Assembly: GCA_017476305.1 (NCBI GenBank)
Contig: JAFVAA010000391.1
Span: 1 to 6,051 of the forward strand
Direction of reading: 5' to 3'
Source: Lachnospiraceae bacterium
GTDB lineage: Bacteria; Bacillota; Clostridia; Lachnospirales; Lachnospiraceae
DNA: 6,051 bases
The translations under genes were made by a program, and so were the position numbers. The stretch's first letter is position 1. Every line of letters starts with the position of its first letter. This document shows positions 1 through 4,963 of this stretch, in pieces. The notes under the pieces were generated by a model. It saw only the letters and a program-made list of their open reading frames with translations, did not search any database and was not told the origin of the DNA.

Positions 1-3
1 CCC

Positions 4-1002
4 TTACCCCTCCACCTCCGGTCTCCGAAGTGCCCTCTTCGCAAACGTATATTCCGGCGTTTCAAAGGGATAGGAAATTTCATCCTGGTAGTACCAGGGA
101 TCATTTTCATGAAGCGGATTTTTCAGCACATGAAATTCCTGTGCCGGCATATAGCCCTGTGCGAGAAGAAACGCTTTCCTTCCCTCTGCATTTTCACAAA
201 GATCCACTACCATCACCGCATGTCCGGGACTGCCTCCCCTGATAAATATGTCTCCGGTCCGAATATCCCGGAGCCTGATTTTTTTCGAATCCTCCTCTAA
301 ATTCATTGTCCCGGAATAGGCAAATACGATGCGCATAAACTTTTGAAAGGACGCATAACTTTCATTATTTCCAGGGGAGGAAACCCATGATACACGATCT
401 CCATTTACGCTGATTCCATTCCCCTGACTCCACGTCTTAAAATTCGCCTGAAAGCCACCGCCCAGCGAAAACTGAATTTTATCATACTGTCCCTTTTGAT
501 AATAATACTCTCCATAAACCCGCATCACAGAATCCGCACACTGCTGCAAATCCTCATTTTCCAATGGCAGCTTAAACACAGCCACATGAGCATTTTGGTT
601 CCCTTTTTCCTTTCCGTCATATAAAAGAACCGGACTTCCATCCTTTTTCATCTTATAACTCCTAAGAAAATTCCCCAAACTTCCCTCTTTCTCAGAGGTT
701 CGTTCATACCCCTCCGGCGTACGGATTCTCTTCTCCAGGTTCTTCCCGGATGCATCGAGAAAGTGTTCCAGAGTTTCCGGTTCTTCCGTTTCCAGAACTT
801 CAGAAGAATCTTCTGAAACGTTTCCGCTTTCTTCTCTGTTTTCATCTGCTCTGTTTTCATCCGTTTCCTTTTCAGACTCCTCCATAAATATGACTTCACC
901 AGAACCAACCGTTTCTGTTTCCGGTGCCGAAGCACTTTTCCCGCAGGCTGTCAAATAAAAAATGCCGAAAAAACACAGGAAAAAAATAAAATTTTTTTTC
1001 AT
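4..1002 (-). CDS. DUF4846-like lipoprotein
   Basis: A 332-residue exported lipoprotein. The N-terminus has two lysines, a hydrophobic stretch (about 5-19) and a lipobox L17-T18-A19-C20, so C20 should be lipidated and the protein held on the outer membrane face. Residues 27-80 are a Glu/Asp/Ser-rich linker. The folded part (about 88-325) resembles DUF4846 proteins by memory of the family: a Cys-containing helix (QCADSVMRVYGEYYY, C155), the GGSPGHAVMVVD strand (256-267, H261) and FLLAQGYMPAQEFHVL (278-293). The Cys-helix followed by a Gly-His strand recalls NlpC/P60-type hydrolases, but catalysis is only my inference. The start is supported by a GAGGGGG ribosome binding site 8 nt upstream. It lies 46 bp behind the DHHW gene and is the last visible gene of the leftward operon. 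The stop codon is at the window edge, so any terminator is out of view. Export is certain; the family call is good, the function unknown. Confidence 0.85.
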   Translation of the reverse strand: MKKNFIFFLCFFGIFYLTACGKSASAPETETVGSGEVIFMEESEKETDENRADENREESGNVSEDSSEVLETEEPETLEHFLDASGKNLEKRIRTPEGYERTSEKEGSLGNFLRSYKMKKDGSPVLLYDGKEKGNQNAHVAVFKLPLENEDLQQCADSVMRVYGEYYYQKGQYDKIQFSLGGGFQANFKTWSQGNGISVNGDRVSWVSSPGNNESYASFQKFMRIVFAYSGTMNLEEDSKKIRLRDIRTGDIFIRGGSPGHAVMVVDLCENAEGRKAFLLAQGYMPAQEFHVLKNPLHENDPWYYQDEISYPFETPEYTFAKRALRRPEVEG

Positions 1003-1048
1003 CCGTTCATCCCCCTCAATTCAGTACATCATTTCCTAAATAATCGAA

Positions 1049-2308
1049 TTAGTCCAAAGAAATCAGGCCATCTAAAATATCATCCTCCTCATCGTCCCCT
1101 TCCGTTTTTTCCGGTTCATTCTGCTCCTCGTCTCCCCTTAGGTCGCCCGGTCTTAGCTTTAACACAGACAGATGGGTGTCCTTTCTGAATTTTTCGATAT
1201 TAAAAAGTACCAGCACATCGGTAATCTCTTTATACTCTCTAAAAATCGTCCCGATTTTCGCTTTCGTATATCTGGGATCCACCATGATGATTTCGTCATA
1301 GGACTCCGCTAAAAAAGGCACGAAACAGTTTGCAAAAGAATCCTTTACCACCAGCAATGTTTTTCCTGTTTTATTTCCTGTTTTTATCACAATTTTTTTC
1401 GTGTTTTTTGAAAAGAAAATCTGATATCTGTCAAATCCCTCTAGTGCAGCCTCTTTAAAATAAAAGGAATCCGAAGTAAATTCTCCATCATTCCCCTCTA
1501 CAGAGACTTTTTCAAAATCTGTATGGAACAGGCGCACCTCATCCGGCTGTGTCCGTACATGCGCTTTATTATAAGTCGTTCCTAAAAAGTCATGAAAAAC
1601 GATCTCCTGTTCGTAAGCATCTAAATCAGGCAGAGCTTTTCCATTTAGCCTTTGATATTCCAGGAAACCATAATATGCCCCAAGCGTCGTCCAGTGATGA
1701 TCTGTCCGGTAATAAATGTATTCCTTTTTATGCCCGGAAAGAGTTTCCCCTAAATGAATCATCCGCTCTCCATGCTCCACCTGCTTCTTTACCTGCGCAG
1801 CCACCTTAAGGCCACTGTATTTTTCCGCATATGCCGGCAGATTTTCCGTCAAAATATCTATCTTCGATGGGACAAAAAGGCAGGAAACATGTTCTGCTCC
1901 CAGTCCCTCCGAAACTGTATCCAGAAAATCCGAAAGGCGTGCTATATTAGAAGTTTCTAAATCTGCATCGAAATCCTTTTCCTCATACTTCTCTATGAGA
2001 TAACCATTCTTTCCGAGATACACCCCGTTGATTTCCTTTTTTCCTAAAAAACGCTGCATATTCGCATAGCCGTTTACCCACTGATCACGGAGAAAAATCT
2101 GATCTGCCAGATAGGTTTCATATTTCTTTTGAAATTTACCGGAAAATACACTTTTTTTCGTCACCTTCGGCATCTGCTGCAGACTTCTGTTTTCCATATC
2201 AGAAAAAGCTTTTTTCGGATTTGCAAACGACCATACGGTAAAGCCACCTAACATCACCAGAAATATCCCAATGAATAAAATGCGAAATTTCTTTATATCC
2301 ATACTCAT
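1049..2308 (-). CDS. DHHW/AlgJ-like membrane-anchored SGNH-type O-acyltransferase partner
   Basis: A 419-residue protein with one N-terminal membrane anchor (about 8-28) and an extracellular domain. The TDHHWT motif (202-207, DHHW 203-206) defines the DHHW family and corresponds to the DxHW Asp/His motif of the alginate acetylation proteins AlgJ/AlgX. VVKDSFANCFVPF (320-332) carries the likely nucleophile S324. YANMQRFLGKKEINGVYLGKNGYL (81-104) and CLFVPSKIDIL (143-153) are further conserved-looking blocks. In the known systems such a protein takes acyl groups delivered by an MBOAT protein and attaches them to a polysaccharide outside the cell. The MBOAT gene lies directly upstream, which supports that pairing. 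The C-terminus (about 392-411) is a strongly acidic tail, probably disordered. The start at 2308 is preferred over an in-frame ATG at 2383 because AAAGGAG lies 8 nt before it and the upstream extension would fall inside an inverted repeat. The acceptor glycan is unknown. Confidence 0.9.
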   Translation of the reverse strand: MSMDIKKFRILFIGIFLVMLGGFTVWSFANPKKAFSDMENRSLQQMPKVTKKSVFSGKFQKKYETYLADQIFLRDQWVNGYANMQRFLGKKEINGVYLGKNGYLIEKYEEKDFDADLETSNIARLSDFLDTVSEGLGAEHVSCLFVPSKIDILTENLPAYAEKYSGLKVAAQVKKQVEHGERMIHLGETLSGHKKEYIYYRTDHHWTTLGAYYGFLEYQRLNGKALPDLDAYEQEIVFHDFLGTTYNKAHVRTQPDEVRLFHTDFEKVSVEGNDGEFTSDSFYFKEAALEGFDRYQIFFSKNTKKIVIKTGNKTGKTLLVVKDSFANCFVPFLAESYDEIIMVDPRYTKAKIGTIFREYKEITDVLVLFNIEKFRKDTHLSVLKLRPGDLRGDEEQNEPEKTEGDDEEDDILDGLISLD

Positions 2309-2316
2309 CCTGTAAA

Positions 2317-2323
2317 CTCCTTT
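2317..2323 (-). promoter_or_regulatory. Ribosome binding site fixing the start of the DHHW gene
   Basis: The minus strand reads AAAGGAG followed by 8 nt and then ATG at 2308. The alternative upstream ATG at 2383 has no comparable site and lies in the left arm of the 2369-2473 inverted repeat. The next in-frame ATG at 2302 is too far away (14 nt). The site therefore decides a 419-residue product with the membrane anchor at its very N-terminus. Confidence 0.85.
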
Positions 2324-2368
2324 CTGCGTACAAATACATAAAACCATCCTCTGCCATTTTATACTCAC

Positions 2369-2473
2369 TAAGGAACTGTGCATAAATCATTTACTCATTT
2401 TTTGAGCACAAACACCATATATGCAAGTGTTTCTGCTCAAAAAATGGTAAATTTAATTTTGCACCGTTCCTAA
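2369..2473. repeat. 47-bp imperfect inverted repeat with 11-nt loop
   Basis: The left arm (2369-2415) and right arm (2427-2473) are each 47 bp and complementary over most of their length; ungapped I count about 10 mismatches. The centre is strongest: ATTTTTTGAGCA is exact in both arms, followed after one mismatch by AAACAC. The outer end is also good (AGGAAC, then TGCA). The loop is CATATATGCAA. It sits in the 306-bp spacer between the MBOAT and DHHW genes, so the operon RNA would carry a long hairpin just before the DHHW ribosome binding site. The size and bare palindrome suit a miniature inverted-repeat element. A role in processing, stability or attenuation of the operon RNA is possible. 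No U-tract follows on the minus strand, so a standard terminator is unlikely. Confidence 0.75.
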
Positions 2474-2609
2474 CGAAATGCATTTCCACTCCGTTAGCGA
2501 GTCTGCGCCTTCAGCGAGGGCAGATTCCCCTGGAAACTGTAGTGTATTAGGTCGTAAATGCGCAATACACCAAAGGTGTTACGTAATGCGCATTTCGACT
2601 ATGAACCGT
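2463..2609. repeat. Multi-stem palindromic intergenic element
   Basis: A non-coding stretch, GC-richer than its surroundings, with nested complementary segments. The closing pair is CGAAATGC (2474-2481) with GCATTTCG (2590-2597). Inside are TTTCCA (2483-2488) with TGGAAA (2531-2536), enclosing TCTGC (2502-2506) with GCAGA (2520-2524), and GTGTATT (2542-2548) with AATACAC (2564-2570). An alternative, mutually exclusive hairpin pairs AAATGCGCA (2556-2564) with TGCGCATTT (2587-2595), with an inner ACACC/GGTGT. The ends (ACCGTTCCTAACGA on the left, TGAACCGT on the right) recur in inverted orientation at 4910-4926. This fits a dispersed palindromic repeat or MITE; a structured RNA within the operon transcript is the alternative. 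The left end overlaps the neighbouring inverted repeat. Confidence 0.6.
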
Positions 2610-2614
2610 AACCT

Positions 2615-4027
2615 TTAGAACCGGAAATACAAAAATGGATTATACGACGAATTTACCAAAAATGCCATACTAACCAGAAATACGAGCACCATGAAAATCA
2701 TGGAAGCAATTTCCCTGCGAACGGTATTTTCCGGCAGAAAACGGTTCGCCAGTTTTTTCGGCAGGGAAGTGGAACCGACGATTCCAATCACCAGAACAGC
2801 CGCATAGTTAAACAGCAGGTACATCGTCCGGTCATCCAAAGCCCCTGCCTTTCCCATACCGAACATCATCTTCATAAACCCTGTACTGTACACCATATCC
2901 AGCCACGAAAAAATACCCCACCCCACTGTCACGATAAAAAGCGTATAGAGCCGTTTCAAGGCAGACGGCAGCTTTTCTAAAAGCTTTTTTAGCACCAGCT
3001 TTTCTAAAACCAAAAGAATCCCATAGTAAACTCCCCAGATTACAAAGCACCATGCAGCTCCATGCCATAGTCCCGTTAAAATCCAGACAATTGCCAGATT
3101 CAGAATCTGCCTTTTTGCACCTTTTCGGTTTCCTCCGAGCGGAATATACACGTATTCCCGAAACCATGTCCCCAGAGAAATATGCCATCTGCGCCAAAAT
3201 TCCGTAATGCTTTTCGATTCATAAGGATAGTCAAAATTTTCTAAAAATTCAAACCCGAACATCTTTCCCAAACCGATTGCCATGTCGGAATATCCGGAAA
3301 AATCAAAATAAATCTGTAAAGTAAAAGCAACCGCGCCAAGCCAGGAAGATGCCATCGTAAGAGATGAAATCTGCATAGCGGAAATCGTATTCCAGAGCTC
3401 GCCAAGCTGGTTGGCGATAAGCACCTTTTTCCCTAAACCGACCATAAAGCGAAAAATCCCCTGAGAAAAAAGCGTAACCGTTTCCTTTCTGGAATCCAGC
3501 TGCTCTGCCACTGTTTTATAGCGGACAATCGGTCCTGCTATGAGCTGTGGGAAAAGTGCCACATAAGCACCGAAGGTAATAAAGTTTTTCTGAACCTTTG
3601 CATCATTCCGATATACATCAATCGTATAGGACATAGTCTGAAAGGTATAAAAAGAAATGCCGATAGGAAGTGCCAGATGAAGCGGCGCAATTTTTACATG
3701 TGGAACCTTATCCACAATAGATATAAAAAAATCAGCATACTTAAAAACGCCCAATGCTCCCAGATTTATCACGGCAGAGCATAAAACCGCTAATTTTGCA
3801 CCTTTTTCTTTTCCATTTTCTCTGCAATGATGCACCGCACGTCCTGCAGTGTAGTCAACCATTGTAGAAAATAAAATGAGCAGAACATAAACCGGTTCCC
3901 CCCATGCATAAAAAAACAAACTTGCTATAAACAGGATAAAATTTCTGAATTTCGCCGGTGCCACATAGTAAAGAAGCAGCACCAGCGGTAGAAAACGAAG
4001 TAAAAATAATAAACTGCTAAAAACCAT
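2615..4027 (-). CDS. MBOAT family membrane-bound O-acyltransferase (DltB/AlgI/PatA type)
   Basis: A 470-residue polytopic membrane protein of normal length for bacterial MBOAT proteins. Recognisable blocks in order are the N-terminal membrane segments (about 4-55), PIGISFYTFQTMSYTIDVYR (121-140), FPQLIAGPIVRY (159-170), QIYFDFSGYSDMAIGLG (238-254), EFWRRWHISLGTWFREYVYI (276-295) with H282, and LTGLWHGAAW (317-326) with H322, the family's invariant catalytic histidine. The C-terminus FLYFRF resembles the FIYFQF-type end of AlgI proteins. Known relatives carry acyl groups from a cytoplasmic donor across the membrane for transfer to alginate, peptidoglycan or teichoic acids. No D-alanyl carrier protein or dltA gene is present, so O-acetylation is more likely than D-alanylation. 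The DHHW gene downstream is the expected extracellular partner. The start ATG has an AAGAGG site 5 nt upstream. The gene lies 69 bp behind the DUF4358-like gene. Confidence 0.95.
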   Translation of the reverse strand: MVFSSLLFLLRFLPLVLLLYYVAPAKFRNFILFIASLFFYAWGEPVYVLLILFSTMVDYTAGRAVHHCRENGKEKGAKLAVLCSAVINLGALGVFKYADFFISIVDKVPHVKIAPLHLALPIGISFYTFQTMSYTIDVYRNDAKVQKNFITFGAYVALFPQLIAGPIVRYKTVAEQLDSRKETVTLFSQGIFRFMVGLGKKVLIANQLGELWNTISAMQISSLTMASSWLGAVAFTLQIYFDFSGYSDMAIGLGKMFGFEFLENFDYPYESKSITEFWRRWHISLGTWFREYVYIPLGGNRKGAKRQILNLAIVWILTGLWHGAAWCFVIWGVYYGILLVLEKLVLKKLLEKLPSALKRLYTLFIVTVGWGIFSWLDMVYSTGFMKMMFGMGKAGALDDRTMYLLFNYAAVLVIGIVGSTSLPKKLANRFLPENTVRREIASMIFMVLVFLVSMAFLVNSSYNPFLYFRF

Positions 4028-4052
4028 AGTAACCTCTTAAAATCTGTTTTCC

Positions 4053-4098
4053 AAGAACTGTTTTCAATGAAACTTTCCATTTTTTGAAACAGTTCCTT
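4053..4098. repeat. Inverted repeat spanning the end of the DUF4358-like gene
   Basis: AAGAACTGTTTTCAA (4053-4067) is complementary to TTGAAACAGTTCCTT (4084-4098) apart from two single-base indels, with a 16-nt loop. The right arm overlaps the stop codon of the preceding gene (4097-4099) and contains ACAGTTCCTTA (4089-4099), which recurs inverted at 2369-2379. On the minus strand the hairpin is followed by only a short ATTTT, so it would be at best a leaky terminator between the first and second gene. Similarity to the ends of the 2369-2473 repeat suggests the same repeat family. Confidence 0.55.
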
Positions 4099-4597
4099 AT
4101 AACTTTTTCTTTAATGCTGTCTGTCCCGCTATATTTTTATTTTTCGTGGACATGGAAATATACCATGTAAATTTCCCTTTTCTTCCGTAGATGGCATTTT
4201 TCATGACACTCTGCTCTGCCTTTGTATAATCCGTTTTAAAATAACTATCATCAATCCGGCTCTTTTTATATGCTGCAAATGATTGATACAGAGCTTTTGC
4301 ATCCTTACTCGTTTTTGACTGTGCCACACAAATGCTGTAGGCAGCATTTTCACTCGTCACGATAAATACAGCCTCTATCTTTTTCTCACATTTATACGAA
4401 ATACCATCAAACTCTTCTGCGTTTTTAGATGTATATTTCACTTTACTTTTATTTCCGGTAGCTTTTAACGCAGCCACGCAGGCATTTTTCACCTTATCCG
4501 CTGCACCTGCAGCCTCCACCTTTGAAGCTCCCGTAAATGTACACAGCATCACGGCTGCCATAAACACAGCTATGATTTTCTTTCTTTTGTCGCTCAT
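4097..4597 (-). CDS. Small secreted protein, DUF4358-like
   Basis: A 166-residue exported protein. The N-terminus has a basic start (KRKK, 4-7), a hydrophobic core (8-23) and a probable signal peptidase I site after V27-E28-A29; there is no lipobox cysteine, so it should be released or wall-associated. The mature part is Lys/Ala-rich. It has a predicted strand (EAVFIVTSENAAYSICVAQS, 75-94), then a helix (KDAKALYQSFAAYKKSRID, 98-116) and a final strand (KFTWYISMS, 142-150). This order resembles DUF4358 proteins, small exported proteins of Firmicutes with no known activity; I hold that family call at about 50 percent. The start is firm: GAGGAGG lies 6 nt before ATG. It is the first gene after the consensus promoter and sits 69 bp upstream of the MBOAT gene, so a role linked to envelope acylation is inferred from context only. 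Confidence 0.85.
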   Translation of the reverse strand: MSDKRKKIIAVFMAAVMLCTFTGASKVEAAGAADKVKNACVAALKATGNKSKVKYTSKNAEEFDGISYKCEKKIEAVFIVTSENAAYSICVAQSKTSKDAKALYQSFAAYKKSRIDDSYFKTDYTKAEQSVMKNAIYGRKGKFTWYISMSTKNKNIAGQTALKKKL

Positions 4598-4689
4598 ATT
4601 CTTCCTCCTCGTATATCATAAAAAATTTTATCCTCTTTCACAAATAAATTACGTTACAAATAAATCGCAGGCTTTGTAAAAAGAAGGTA

Positions 4690-4717
4690 TTTACTTTTTT
4701 TGTATAATTATTATAAT
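4690..4717 (+). promoter_or_regulatory. Candidate promoter for the divergent SGNH gene
   Basis: TTTACT (4690-4695), a 16-bp spacer and a perfect TATAAT (4712-4717) read toward the SGNH gene. The -35 matches the consensus at 4 of 6 positions. Transcription would start near 4724, giving a leader of about 240 nt. The -10 overlaps the leftward promoter's -10 within ATTATAAT (4710-4717). No better rightward promoter was found closer to the gene; TATAAA at 4812-4817 has no usable -35. Confidence 0.4.
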
Positions 4718-4738
4718 AAGAGGGATGGCTTTTGTCAA
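4710..4738 (-). promoter_or_regulatory. Perfect consensus sigma-A promoter of the leftward operon
   Basis: On the minus strand TTGACA (4738-4733) and TATAAT (4715-4710) are separated by exactly 17 bp, matching the housekeeping consensus at every position. Directly upstream (4739-4771) is a nearly pure A/T tract that could act as an UP element. Transcription should begin near 4703, giving a leader of about 105 nt before the DUF4358-like gene. That leader contains ATTTATTTGT twice, 16 bp apart (4640-4649 and 4656-4665 on the plus strand). Together these predict strong expression unless an operator intervenes. Confidence 0.85.
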
Positions 4739-4784
4739 TTAAAGAAAAAAGAGAAAAAAAATTTTAAATTTGTACATTTTTTCT

Positions 4785-4803
4785 AACCCAAAAAGGGGTT
4801 TTT
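4785..4803 (+). terminator. Weak terminator-like hairpin in the SGNH leader
   Basis: AACCC (4785-4789) pairs with GGGTT (4796-4800) across a 6-nt loop and runs into a T tract (4799-4803). The stem is only 5 bp. If transcription starts near 4724 it would lie about 60 nt into the leader, as an attenuator would. It may equally be chance in AT-rich DNA. Confidence 0.25.
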
Positions 4804-4820
4804 AATCGTCTTATAAATTA

Positions 4821-4963
4821 GATGGACACAGGTAAGACCACATGCGTCCTTTATATCCACAAGGGATATCTTTCCTAACGATCCCGCCAAATCCGAATAG
4901 CTGCATGGATCGTTAGGAACGGTTCAGAAATAAGTACCCATAAATCCAAAGGAGGATAGAAAC
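4821..4963 (+). other. Structured 5' leader of the SGNH gene
   Basis: This stretch before the SGNH start codon has a series of possible hairpins: GGAC (4824-4827) with GTCC (4846-4849), enclosing GGT/ACC; ATATCC (4853-4858) with GGATAT (4864-4869); and a perfect 13-bp stem (4872-4884 with 4907-4919). The ribosome binding site AAAGGAGG (4948-4955) follows, 8 nt before ATG. I compared it from memory with c-di-GMP and c-di-AMP riboswitch cores and found no convincing match. It may be a regulatory leader or a repeat element inserted into the leader. Confidence 0.4.
4872..4919. repeat. Perfect 13-bp inverted repeat with ends shared elsewhere in the locus
   Basis: TTCCTAACGATCC (4872-4884) is the exact reverse complement of GGATCGTTAGGAA (4907-4919), with a 22-nt loop. 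TCGTTAGGAACGGT (4910-4923) is an exact 14-bp inverted copy of ACCGTTCCTAACGA at 2463-2476. ACGGTTCA (4919-4926) is an inverted copy of TGAACCGT at 2602-2609. The shared ends point to a dispersed palindromic element family. Confidence 0.75.

Noticed and set aside
648..935. 95-codon minus-strand open frame
   Set aside because: Overlaps the lipoprotein gene in another frame; its Arg/Lys-rich translation comes from the Glu-rich linker codons.
2309..2383. N-terminal extension of the DHHW protein to an ATG at 2383
   Set aside because: No ribosome binding site there, the extension falls partly in an inverted repeat, and it would put 25 unrelated residues before a normal membrane anchor.
2390..2470. 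Intrinsic terminator between the MBOAT and DHHW genes
   Set aside because: The hairpin is long, but its T/A runs lie inside the stem and no U tract follows on the transcribed strand.
2832..3197. 121-codon minus-strand open frame
   Set aside because: Lies wholly within the MBOAT gene in another frame; the MBOAT motifs are unbroken across it.
2615..4027. Assignment as dltB
   Set aside because: No dltA, dltC or dltD neighbour is present and the partner is a DHHW protein, so a general O-acyltransferase call is safer.
4821..4963. c-di-AMP or c-di-GMP riboswitch
   Set aside because: The stretch CCAAATCCGAATAGCTG faintly recalls part of the ydaO core, but the other conserved segments and junctions are absent.
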